Assembly: GCA_022828595.1 (NCBI GenBank)
Contig: JAKGHH010000002.1
Span: 103,847,254-103,911,253, forward strand
DNA: 64,000 nucleotides
Direction of reading: 5' to 3'
From: Nelumbo lutea
Taxonomy: Eukaryota; Streptophyta; Magnoliopsida; Proteales; Nelumbonaceae
A program made the position numbers and the translations under genes. Shown here in pieces: positions 1 through 10,480 of the stretch. Position 1 is the stretch's first letter. Every line of letters begins with the position of its first letter. The notes beneath the pieces were generated by a model, which worked only from the letters and a program-made list of their open reading frames with translations, was not told where the DNA came from and made no database searches.

Positions 1-42
1 TTATCCAAGGTTAACAAGTTCTAATATTATTTTAGGATTAAA

Positions 43-60
43 TCCCTGGCAACGGTGCCA
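43..60 (-). other. Primer-binding site of the Athila/Tat-like element
   Basis: The reverse complement reads TGGCACCGTTGCCAGGGA. This is two transitions away from the tRNA-Asp-type primer site that I recall for Athila/Tat elements. It lies just inside the LTR end, as expected. Bases 1-42 are the first bases of the internal region. Confidence 0.75.
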
Positions 61-66
61 AAAACT

Positions 67-1544
67 TGATAGCTATAATTATATAACCCTAGAAAGTGCA
101 CTAGTTATCAAGTAGTATAAAGATATCATTCCCACGAGGATTTAACAAAATAAGTATTAGAAATAAAGCTTCCCTCAATTATTTGGATAACCGAATTTTG
201 GATCTAATGATAGGAACTACAGAAAATTAAAGATAAGAAAAAGAGGAGATAAAAACAATGGCAATCAATGACTGAAATTGCAATGATTTAACTGAAAGTG
301 CCAGGACTATTGGTCCACCTAACATTTCCAATGAATATCAATTTATTAAACTAACCAAGATAATTTATTATTTTCATAAGCTAAAGTTTTTACTAATTTA
401 TTTAATATTCCCTTCCAGGATATATCAAACCTGTTTCTATCAAGTAACCCTTCGATTCCTCGATTAGAGTTCTCGAGATAGAAAGTGCATTAAGTTCTAT
501 GAAAAACCTATATCATCAGATGAATCATGTATATATATTCCTATATACCATTCAATTCACACTATGAATTATTTAGTCTATTATATGAATTCCCCTTCCG
601 GTTCATTTACATAAACCAAATCAACTAAGAGGTGGCCAAGCTCTTAATTGCATTACGCATAATAACTCATAGACAATATGAAAATAAAAATAGCTTGGCT
701 GAATTAAATAAAAATCAATCCATGGCCGTGGTTAGGCTTTCCATAGCCCTAAATACAAATAAATTAGTTCATGATAAAGGAAATTAAACAAACAAGGTAT
801 AAGAAAGAACTCATGATGACGCTCTTGAGGTTGAGATCAATGAACTTCTTCTCCTTGCCGCCGCCTTCCTCTTTTTCTCCCACCTGGGCTATTGACTACT
901 TCCCTGAGGGCTGAAGCTCCCTTAGAGGATTCTTGATTGATCCAATGATTGATGCCTTGGTGCTAGTCCGCCTTCCCTTTATATAGATTTAGGAGGAGGG
1001 GTTGTTTTCAACTCCTTTTTGGAGTTCTTTCTCAAAAATAGAAAGTCCTAATTCATAAGGATTAATTTAGATCTAATCATATCCTATCTCTTATCTGATA
1101 ATCTCAATCTCCTTTATCTTTCTAGAATTACAACAAAAAATTGAATCTGATAAGACTCTTTGCAGTTTCCTTATTCTTGTATTTGTATTGGGCTTTTTCA
1201 ACGAATTGGGCTTCTGCTACAAATTTTCTCAGAATTCGTATCCGATTTTGAATTCGATAAAGTCAGAATCTATCAAAACTGAAAACATGAACGTTGTAGA
1301 GTTCTTCCTTATCTTTCCAATGCATCTTGAATCATCTCAATCGGAGTCTGGATGGGAGAGTTATACCCACATTATTACACGGCGCCGGAACTATGCAAAG
1401 TTACCCGATTAGCCTTGTTTTCTCCTGACGCCTTCTTTCATGCCCTAAATCGAAATACACGAATAATGAGTCCAATTAAGTACTAATTAAGTATAAAAGA
1501 CTGAATATTTAGGGATAAAAATATGATAATTTTTATTCTCATCA
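67..1544 (-). mobile_element. 5' LTR of an Athila/Tat-like Ty3/gypsy element
   Basis: On the minus strand this 1478-bp block begins TGATGAGAAT and ends CTATCA, the TG...CA ends of an LTR. Five bases beyond its 3' end is a primer-binding site (43-60). Short ORFs inside, such as 1188-1412, have no recognisable product and are treated as chance. The right boundary at 1544/1545 cuts straight into copia coding sequence, so this element inserted into the older copia element. Because the primer site is present this is a 5' LTR rather than a solo LTR, and the body of the element continues off the left edge. The family call rests on the primer-site type and the LTR-end layout. Confidence 0.75.
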
Positions 1545-4497
1545 GAATGCATGATGATGTTGTGAGAACATTAACAAATGTACAACATGTACCAGACTTA
1601 GAGAAAAATCTCATCTCTCTTGGCACTCTAGATGCTGAAAGTTGTAAAAACTGAAGGTGGAGTTTTGAAAATTAGTAAGGGTGCTTTTGTTGTGATGAAA
1701 GGCATGAGGATAGGAAGTCTATATGTGTTACAGGGTATTACTATCACAGGTTTAGTTGCAATTTCTACATCATTTTTATTGAGTCTGACACCACCAAGTT
1801 ATAGCACATGAGGCTTGGACATATGAGTGAAAGGAGACTTACTATGTTAAGTAGGAGAGGCCTTCTTTGTGGCCAAAGTACAAGAAATCCTGACTTCTAT
1901 GAACATTGTGTTTTTGGGAAACAGAAAAGAACTAGTTTCAATACAGCCATTCACATGACAAAGGGAACTTTGGATTATCTTCACTCAGATCTGTGGGGAC
2001 CTTCCCAAATTCCATCAAAAGGTGGTGTTCGATATCTTCTTACCATCATCGATGACTATTTCAGGAAGGTATAGGTTTATTTTCTAAAGCATAAGAATGA
2101 TGTATTTGTGACTTTTAAACAGTGAAAAACTTTGCTTGAAAAGCAAACAAGAAAACATGTCAAGCGGTTGAGAATAGATAATGGTTTAGAGTTTTGTGAA
2201 AAATGAGTTTAATAAGTTTTGCAAAAATGAAGGCATTGTAAGGCATCGTACTGTTGTTAAAACACCGTAGCAGAATGGAGTTGTAGAACATATGAACAGA
2301 ACTCTACTAGAGAGAGCAAGGTGCATGTTGTCAAATGTTGGTCCCTCAAAAGATTTTTGGGCGAAAGTAGTTAATATGGCTTTTCACCTGGTAAATCGAT
2401 CTCCATCTACAGCCATTGAATGTCAGACTCTAGAAGAGGTATGGTCTGGCAACCCTCCCAATTATTCAAATTTGAAAATATTTGGTTGTCCAGCATATGC
2501 ACATGTTAATAAAGGCAAGTTTGAGCCTAGGGCCAAGAAGTGCATATTTCTTGGTTATGCTTCAGGTGTGAAGAGATATAGATTGTGGTGTCCTGATCCT
2601 AAATCACCAAAGTTCATATTTAGCAGAGATGTTACTTTTGATGAATCTGCTTTACTTCACCCAAGAAAGGAGTCTTTAAATTCTTGTGATACAAATAAAA
2701 CACAAGGTTCAGGAAAGAAGGTGGAGTTAGAAGTTAAAAGTGCTTCCTCACCTCAGTTTACATCAGTCCAGGTGCCCATTTCTACTAAGATAGAAGAACA
2801 TGTACAAGAGGAAGAAGGGGAGGAGCAGTATTCTATTGCTATAGGTAGAACAAGGAGAGAGATTAGAGCACCCCAGAGATATGGTTATGCTGATCTGGTT
2901 GCCTATGCATTGTCAGTTGCAAAGAATGTTGATGTTATAGAATCCAATACTTATTTAGAAACTATCTCATCTGTTAATTCTGCTAAGTGGTTAACAACTA
3001 TGCATGAAGAGATTGAATCCTTACATAAGAACCAGACTTGGGAGTTGGTAAGACCACCTAGAGAAAAGAGGATTGTTAGATGCAAATGGGTTTTCAAAAG
3101 AAAAGAAGGTACTCTAGGTGTAGAGGATGCTAGATATAAGGCACGATTGGTTGCAAAAGGCTACAGTTAGGTACAAGGTGTTGATTTTAATGATGTTTTA
3201 TCACCAATTGTTAGACATAGCTCCATTCGTGTTTTTCTTGTTTTGGTTGCCATGCATAATTTGGAATTAAAACAATTAGATGTTAAAACTGCTTTCTTGC
3301 ATGAAGAACTTGATGAACAGTTTTATATGCACCAACCCAAGGGTTTTGTTGTTGAAGGGAAGGAAGACCATGTTTGCTTTTTAAAGAAATCTCTATACGA
3401 CTTAAAATAGTCTCCTAGACAATGGTACAAAATATTTGACTCTTTTATGGTGGCCCTTGGGTATTCTAGATGCAAGTATGATAGTTGTGTTTATTTTAGG
3501 AAACTTGTAGATAATTCTTTTGTTTACTTGCTGCTTTACATTGATGATATGCTTATTGCAGCAAGAGAAATATCTGAGATCAACAGATTAAAAACATAGT
3601 TGAGTGGTAAGTTTGAAATGAAAGATTTGGGTGTAGCAAAGAAAATTCTTGGCATGGAGATTTAGAGGGACCAAAAAGTAGGAAAACTGTATTTGACACA
3701 ATAGAAGTATGTTGAAAAGGTCTTAGAGCGCTTTGGCATGAAAGATGCTAAACTAGTAAGTATTCCTATTGCAGCCCACTTCAGACTTTCAACAAACTTG
3801 TCACCACAGATAGATGAAGAAAAAAAATATGTCACATGTCCCCTACTCTAATGTAGTTGGGAGTATTATGTATGCCATGGTTTGCACATGACCTAACATT
3901 TCACATGTAGTTAGTATGGTGAGCAGATATATGTTATGTCCTAACAAGACTCATTGGTAGGCAATGAAGTGGATTCTCAGATACTTGAAAGGTACATCAG
4001 ATCCTTGTTTGGAGTTTGGGATGAGTAGTGACAGCATGATGGGTTATGTTGGTTCAGATTATACTAGTGACCTTGATAGGAGAAGATCACTCACAGGTTA
4101 TGTATTTTCTATTGGTGGTTGTACTATTAGTTGGAAAGCTACTTTATAGTCTACAATTGCTTTATCTACTTCTGAAGCTAAGTATATGGCAGTGATCGAA
4201 GCAGTTAAAGAAGCTATTTGGTTGAGAGGTTTGTTTGGTGAACTCAGTTTGGATTCAAAGGTGACTGATGTTTACTGTGATAGTCAGAGTGTTATTCATC
4301 TGACTAAGGATCAAATGTATCATGAGAGGATGAAACACATTGATGTGAGGTACCGTTTTGTTCGTGATGTTGTAGAACAAGGAGATATCATTGTGAAGAT
4401 TGGTACTGCAGATAACCTAGCTAATATGTTAACAAAGCCTCTTCCTATGGCTAAGTTCAAGCATTGTTTGGACTTGATTGGTGTTTGCAGCATTTGA
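1545..4497 (+). pseudogene. Ty1/copia polyprotein remnant (GAG-pre-integrase, integrase, RT, RNase H)
   Basis: Element A. The reading begins in the GAG-pre-integrase region (1545-1800). It continues through the integrase zinc region and core (1808-2990; HSDLWGPS, then QNGVVEHMNRT after a stop), the reverse transcriptase (about 2960-3900; KWVFKRKE, YIDDMLIAA) and RNase H (3961-4497; SDYTSDLDRRRSLTGY, LSTSEAKYMA, MLTKPLP). Domain order integrase before RT marks Ty1/copia. In-frame stops start at 1802, 2072, 2123, 2268, 3168, 3408, 3597, 3663, 3702, 3889, 3958 and 4147. Frameshifts lie near 1640, 2203 and 3830. The 5' part (LTR, most of GAG) is missing because the Athila-like element interrupts it at 1544. 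It encodes no working protein. Confidence 0.93.
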
Positions 4498-4570
4498 GTT
4501 AGCTCATTAGGGCTTTTGTTGGATTAGGTGGAGGGGGATTACTATTCTGTGATGCTTGAGAGAATTCAAG

Positions 4571-4584
4571 CCAAGGTGGAGATT
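4571..4584 (+). other. Polypurine tract of copia element A
   Basis: CCAAGGTGGAGATT sits directly before the 3' LTR. This is the usual position and wording of the plus-strand priming tract in this copia group. Confidence 0.65.
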
Positions 4585-5086
4585 TGTTATGTTTGTGATT
4601 TGAATTCTTTGTGGTGACCTACTTCGTGAGTTCGCTCTGAATTAATTTGAGAAAAACCCGAAGGCAATTTCATAGTGGTTTGTGGTGGATGCATAAGTCC
4701 GTAGCCCACCACAAATCATCATTGGGGGTGCAGTGCGGAGCCCCCGCGGTGGTATGGACCTGACCCATATTCATCTTATATGTCTGAACTGAATACGAAG
4801 AGTTATGTATTTTTCGGGGGTTTTCTCTCTTGTGTACAGAAGGCGGAGTCTTGAGAGATATTGGGTGTATTTTGGGGTTTAAGGTTTTCTGTGAGAGCAC
4901 AACTCTATATTTCTTCTCCATTACCTACTACATAGTGGATTTTCTATTCCTCCTTCGCCCGTGGACATAGGCTATAAGCTGAACCACATAAATTTGTTTG
5001 TTCTTTCTGTTTGCTTTCTCTTTATCTCTATTTTATTTTCATTTGAGTGCCATTTCGATTTTGTTTTCTTGGGTTTTTCAGCAACA
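4585..5086 (+). repeat. 3' LTR of copia element A (LTR1)
   Basis: It starts TGTTATGTTTG directly after the purine-rich tract CCAAGGTGGAGATT (4571-4584) and ends AGCAACA, giving 502 bp. It is homologous to 22369-22711 and 23380-23915. It is closer to the first, since both have GCATAAG-CCGTAGCC where the third carries an insertion. The flank immediately after it is TGATA (5087-5091). Confidence 0.88.
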
Positions 5087-5091
5087 TGATA

Positions 5092-5589
5092 TGTTAGTAT
5101 GACTGGTTTCAAGTTAATTAAGAATTCTTATTCAGTTGTTTTTAATATTAGAAAAGTTTCACAAAAGTGTCAACAAAGAGTATAAATAAGTAAGAGATCA
5201 AAGTAATCTTACAAAATAATTTCAATAAAGAGGTATAATTAAATAGGAGAAATCTATGCTATACCGAAAAACTAAAGAATTGAAACATTACTACCTTCCC
5301 ACACCCATCCTTCAGGCTTGTGCGTGCTAAAAGTTTTCATTATGCGATTTGTATGCAAGCCTTTAGTATATTATAAAGCAGTTTCCATGGGCCTAATTGA
5401 ATTACCATAGTTTTCCTTATCAAATGGATTAAAACTAAAGCAATTAGCAAGAACCTCACTCTCAAGGAATTCTATAATTAAGTCAAATTAAAAATCATCT
5501 AAAAATAATCCACTTTAATTTGAGCAAATTAATCAAGCAACAAACATATTTTATTACTAAAGAATGGTTATGGACCTAGTTCCATAAAA
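5092..5589. other. Probable intron or flank of the kinase pseudogene
   Basis: AT-rich DNA between the copia LTR and the kinase fragment, with no ORF or repeat recognised. Its position suggests an intron between the DFG and APE regions of the kinase, into which copia element A inserted. Confidence 0.4.
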
Positions 5590-6117
5590 CAGGCCGATCC
5601 TGCTTTATTACAAGCCATGGACAACTTATAAATAGTCTCGCCAAGACTCCAATAGTTCTATCAAATGCAATATATGTAAGCTTGGATTCGAATTCCATGT
5701 ATAGAAGAATATTCTTTGATTTGATATTCCTGTGAAGCAAGTGTCAATTGTAATTCTCATGAAGGAAAACTAGTCCTTGGGTAGCTCCTATAGCAATGTA
5801 CTCCACCTTAAATAAAATTTGATTTACATATCAAAATTTTTTGAACTATCTCTTTGTATAAACTCATATATTAGGAGAATCAAATCTTTGGGACAGAAAA
5901 ATCTCAAGCATTTCATCAGGCTCTTATGCCTAAGATAAGCTAATGTCTTGATCTATGCCTTCGAAGATTTACAGACATACCTTCAATGTTTAACTTCATT
6001 ATAGCACTGAATTTACTACTACCCAGCTTAATTATGTGAACTCTACTAAAAATTACCCAATAGCATACTATACCTTTCTCATCTATTCCCATGATCAAAT
6101 CTTGTTTGGTTAATAGG
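5590..6117 (-). pseudogene. LRR receptor-like kinase pseudogene, N-terminal half of the kinase domain
   Basis: Read on the minus strand in shifting frames. The pieces are: QDLIMGIDEKG (about 6115-6075), VHIIKLGSSKFSAIMKLN (6045-5985), KTLAYLRHKSLMKCLRFF then LLIYEF (5957-5860), and IAIGATQGLVFLHE, HLLHRNIKSKNILL, EFESKLT..AFDRTIG (5808-5640). These follow the order of a plant LRR receptor kinase from the N-lobe to the DFG region. HRN in place of HRD, and loss of DFG, resemble the 'probably inactive' At5g06940 type, which I recall with those same changes. Several stops and frameshifts make it a relic. The LRR ectodomain was not found to the right. The C-terminal half of such a kinase lies at 21930-22330. 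Confidence 0.75.
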
Positions 6118-6119
6118 AT

Positions 6120-8450
6120 TTATGACAATAAAGAAAGTGAAATAGCCTAAGAGGATTTATGAAGCCAACCCCATAATATTGTATGTAGATAATATTGTAT
6201 GTTGAGTTTGTAGATAAGGCTTAGTTGAGTTGAGTTTGTAGATAATATTGTATGTTACTTTTGAATATATAGTAAGAATTTAGTTAATGAATATAAGGTA
6301 TGGACAAATTGTGTCCATGAAGTCCTACATAAGAAAATAACTAAACTTCAACCATAAAACATAGTGCATCTCAGATGGTCTTTTACAGCTAAAAGGCTAG
6401 GTTATAAAAGGACTCAAGCATATCCAAATTTCTACCAGCAAGTTTGCAACCAAATTTCTAGGTGACTTGAACCTCCCCTACCCATCTTCCAACCAAGAGA
6501 CAAAGAGAACTAGAGAAGGCTTCATACAGACCCCTATTTGAGAGGGGAAGATAAACATAGACCTTTTAGTTACCTCTTAACAGTGGGCAACCAAAGTAGA
6601 AGAAAAAGAAACAAGTTATAGTTCAAATTTCCATTTTACAAAACATTTAGATTTCACCAAGAATGCCTAATTTTAGGCCATCCAGATAAAAATCTTCTTT
6701 TACTGCAATACATACCTCATGAGGTCGGTCATGCATTGATTACAAATAAGAAAAAACAATTTTCCTTCTTGTCACATCAAAGTTGCAAGAATATCCACAA
6801 CTTGGTTGCTCTCTCTACAAGTGCCATGTGCCAAGAATCATCAATTGGTCCTGCTACAATAAAAGAGACACAAAGAGCAAAGAATAACTCTATTGGTTGT
6901 TCATAGAAGTCACGAATTTAAACTATACTAAAATCCTGAATATGCCATTATTATGTGCTTGTGCAACGTACTTCTTGTGGTTTCATCTCATCTACAGCTC
7001 AAACTGGTAAAGTTACATGATGACTTCAAACTTCCAAATTCTAAATGGCCCTCATAAGATCTGCAAGTTTTAATAGGACTGACCATGATATCAAGAAACA
7101 CAACAAGAACATATGAATAGAAAGAAAGTGTTGAATAAAACAATAATTGTTGCTACTATCATATGATTCCTTAACCCAATATTGGTCCAAGTTGGTTATC
7201 CAATGTCTTTGGAAGGAGAGGATATAAACCCTAACCTTTGGAAATTTTTTCACAAAGTGGCCACTCTTAGGCTTGAACCCATGCATGTCTCATGCTTGTC
7301 AACTTGAGATTTGACTATTACAGGAAATGATGATCCCTACATGATTCTTCAGATGTACAAGAGAAAATTTGCATCTCACCTGAATGAATATTTTCGGTTT
7401 AAAGATAAATTTGAAATGACTAATTAGGGAAAATTCTAAAACTGAGATCTAAGTAAAAGATATTTGTAAAGATATACAAATATTAGTAGTTGTCAAATTT
7501 GTACAACAAAAGAAGAAACAACAACACAAACTTTTATGTAGAGGCTAGAAAAACAATGAGGATTTGGAACTTTTAAAATTATAAAGAGGGAAAATGAAAA
7601 TGGGTAAAAAGAAGCTAATCAATAAAATTAGATGATACTCAAAGGTTGAATAAATTTCTAACACCATATTTGTTTGTGGAGCAATCATGCTTTTCAAGCA
7701 GCCGAAAAAGCTGAATATTCTTCTATTTTTATCTATTCAAACATTCAATAAGCAAAAAGAGTTTGCATGTGTATTTATGACTCCAAGACAGGCCCCTATA
7801 TGTGATTGCCTTGTTGAACAACTCTATTTCTTCTTGTTGATAGTAGTTTGTAGTCCTTTTATTTTGTTACATGCTTAAAAGAAAGAAAAACATAAGTCCA
7901 AATGCATCATCAGAATCAGAATAAGAAGGTTAAACAGAAAATCTAGTTGATTATACAATATAGTATAAACAAATTCCACAAACCCCCTTAAACATTCAAA
8001 TTCCAACGAAGACCCCCTCTTCGTTAAGTTGAGTGACAAGGAAGTTAATTTACCAAAATACCCATTTCAGAAACTTCTATAAAATGGAAATTATAACAAA
8101 AAACCCAAGAAAATTCTATAAAAACCTAAAATTGCAACAAACACAACATGCAATTAATATCAATTAAACCAATAAGAAATGGAAATTGATAAAAAAAAAC
8201 GCTAAACTGAACACCAACACTTGTTTTAGAAAATCCATGAACAAAGAGTACTTTGGGGATTTAAAAATGTCTAAATATTCTTATGATAAGAATCTTTTTC
8301 AATTAATTGATGAGATACAAACAAAGGGATCTTTCTCGGAATTTGAAAGTTGAGGAGGGTAATTCCCACCGCCCCAAAAGTACAGTGTACTAATCTATAA
8401 TTTACCCTAAATTTTATTTACCTCATTAATTTGTGGCCGAGTTAGGATCA
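6120..8450. other. Intergenic, no gene recognised
   Basis: AT-rich. At 6150-6173 a stretch (GGATTTATGAAGCCAACCCC) resembles the 3' tail of plant RTE LINEs seen again at 51350-51375. At 6180-6260 short direct repeats of GATAATATTGTATG and TGAGTTTGTAGATAA occur. The ORFs at 7041-7286 (-) and 7687-7878 (+) show no recognisable domain. Confidence 0.5.
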
Positions 8451-8455
8451 AGTCT

Positions 8456-8566
8456 CAACAACTAGTCACAACAGCCTCGAAGCTGTGCAATGGGAACATT
8501 TGGACGTTGAGGACTAGGCAGATATTTCCAATGCACAGTTACAAAGCTTGTTGTGACCCATTGTTG
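8456..8566. repeat. Imperfect hairpin of about 42-nt arms, possible MIR-like foldback
   Basis: Arm 8456-8496 (CAACAACTAGTCACAACA...) pairs with arm 8525-8566 (...TTGTTGTGACCCATTGTTG) around a loop of about 28 nt. About three quarters of positions pair, including runs GTCACAACA and CTGTGCA. Size and shape fit a plant microRNA precursor or a short foldback MITE. I do not recognise a known mature miRNA in either arm. Confidence 0.5.
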
Positions 8567-8736
8567 TAAAAGCAGGAACAGTAAACAAAGTTAAAGGGAA
8601 GATATATCCATAAAGGTTCATCTTATGGGGCATTATTGATGTTTATTGAGGATATGCATAGAGGATTATATTCCATGTTTAACACAATATTGGTTACCCA
8701 ACAACAATAGTTTCATGTTGATGTAAATTAAATTTA

Positions 8737-8932
8737 AAACTAATTAAAATGCGAGACCATTTTCTATTGGCCTCCCCTGTTTCTTGTTCCTTGGAAATGA
8801 CTGTAAGGTCTAAAAGAAATTGTCAATTTTCCCATAAAAGATAAGAAACAATGTAGAAATAGACGAAACTTGTAAATTAAAAACAAATTAAAATGTGAGA
8901 CCATTTTCTATTGGCCTCCCCTGTTGTAGATC
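8737..8932. repeat. Short direct repeat pair
   Basis: A block of about 46 bp ending GGCCTCCCCTGTT occurs at about 8737-8782 and again at 8882-8925, nearly identical. The origin is unknown. It lies just downstream of the minus-strand LRR fragment. Confidence 0.55.
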
Positions 8933-8989
8933 AACATTAAAAGAAGCACAATGAAATAGTTTGGTTGCGGAGATAAAGTGACTACGTAC

Positions 8990-9530
8990 GTACCAGAGGT
9001 AGAAGAAGGATGTCTGATGTTGAGGATAAAAGTAGAACAGAGATAGTGATGCGCCATGGCTTCTCCTTTGGGGCTGTAAGACCTCCGATGCCCTCCAACG
9101 AATGAAAGTTTGGACAATGCTGGATTAGTAGCTCCCGTAGTACTGTTTTTGGATGCTTCATTTCTTTAGGTAGAGATGTCAATTTGGGGCAGTCATCAAT
9201 ATAAAGCTCTTCAAGCAATTCGACGTCTCCAAGCTCCTCTGGCAGCTCCAACAAATGGGGCAGATGCCTAATCCTCAAAACTTTTAGGGCAGAAAGACCT
9301 CCGATGCCCTTCAACCAATGAAAGTTTGGACAATACTCAATTTTCAACTCTTCAAGATCGGCGAGGTATTGCTTCACTGCTTGAGGATGCAATGATGTCA
9401 ATTGATCACAATGTGAAATATGTAAAATTCGGATAGAAGTCAAGCCTTCCATCGTCTCCCAAGGAAAAGACTCTAGGTCTGAGCACCAGCTAATTTCCAA
9501 GGATGTGGTGGTTACATGAGTAGTGGGAAG
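8990..9530 (-). pseudogene. NBS-LRR resistance-gene LRR fragment, minus-strand copy
   Basis: Minus-strand translation gives repeated leucine-rich units of plant intracellular resistance-protein type. Examples are SLEISWCSDLESFPW, LEELKIEYCPNF, LKVLRIRHLPHLLELPEE, LEELYIDDCPKLTSLPKE and LRELLIQHCPNF. The cysteine-containing units (xxCPxLxxLP) fit CC-NBS-LRR (RGA-like) proteins. No start codon, coiled coil or NB-ARC domain accompanies it, so it is a detached LRR piece. Its upstream end (9277-9397) is repeated in inverted orientation by the plus-strand fragment at 9601-9720. The longer minus ORF running to 9740 is extended only by antisense of that second copy. Function as a protein is unlikely. 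Confidence 0.75.
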
Positions 9531-9720
9531 GATGTGGTGGTTACATGAGTAGTGTGAAATTAGCTGAGCACCAGCTAATTTCACATTGTTGGGATTTGAA
9601 ATCATTGCATCCTCAAGCAGTGAAGCAATACCTCGCCGATCTTGAAGAGTTGAAAATTGAGTATTGTCCAAACTTTCTCTCGTTGAAGGGCATCGGAGGT
9701 CTTTCTGCCCTAAAAGTTTT
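9277..9720. repeat. Inverted repeat of LRR sequence (120-bp arms, 203-bp spacer)
   Basis: Arms 9277-9397 and 9601-9720 are reverse complements with only a few mismatches. The main difference is a cluster of three near 9324/9677. The spacer contains a smaller palindrome, GTGAAATTAGCTG...CAGCTAATTTCAC (9551-9582). Any transcript crossing this region would fold into a long near-perfect hairpin. Confidence 0.9.
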
Positions 9721-10026
9721 GGTGATAAGATATATGCCAAAATTGGTTGAGCTACCAGAGGAGCTGGGAGAACTCAAATCCCTTCGAGAGATTTCTATTT
9801 TTCATTGCCCCAATCTGTCATATCTACCTGAAGTTATGCAGCATCTAACAGAACTACAGCTTCTACGTATTCAAGAATGTTCTCTAACTTACAGGGCAGA
9901 TGCTCAAGCAATATGGGTGAAGATTGGCCTAGGATATCCCATGTCCCAGATTTACAAATATCACAACCACGAGATCGTTGATTTTTATATCAATCAGGTT
10001 CTTCCTCTTCCTCTGGTTCGTTCGTA
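9560..10026 (+). pseudogene. NBS-LRR resistance-gene LRR C-terminal fragment, plus-strand copy
   Basis: The ORF from 9545 reads in LRR frame from about residue 18: SLHPQAVKQYLADLEEL, IEYCPNF, LKVLVIRYMPKLVELPEE, LREISIFHCPNLSYLPE, LQLLRIQECSL. The last part resembles the C-terminal tail of RGA-like CC-NBS-LRR proteins. The stop is at 10025-10027. It lacks NB-ARC and coiled-coil parts and a promoter-proximal start. It is head-to-head with the minus copy and shares a 120-bp near-identical block with it. Both probably derive from one LRR exon by an inverted duplication. Confidence 0.75.
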
Positions 10027-10480
10027 AGTCACTTTATATTATCCTCAGAACCAATTTATTGGGCTTATTTTTACTTTAGTTAATAGTTGATGTTATTGCC
10101 TTTCTTTTAATTTTAATGTTCAACTGTGACAGGTATAGGCGAGGAGCACCACTTATTAAAACAACTCGAGAATCACTTGATTTAAATTTGAAACCTCTGA
10201 TTGTGGACAACACTTGTTACTTATTAGGGTTCAAGAGCATTGTGTAGCAGTTGAAAGTTTATTCCTTGATGTACTTAATGGTAATAAACTATTATCTCTA
10301 TTCATTCACTCAGTCCATACTTTGAAATTTCTAATAAAATATATAGGAAAGCATATTAATCATTTATTAATTATTCATTAATTTCTATTTTCTCCCATGG
10401 GGAAATTGATGTATGGATACTTCACGCTATGAAATTTATGAAATCTGCATACATTCTGCTTTCTTTTCAATTATAAAATA

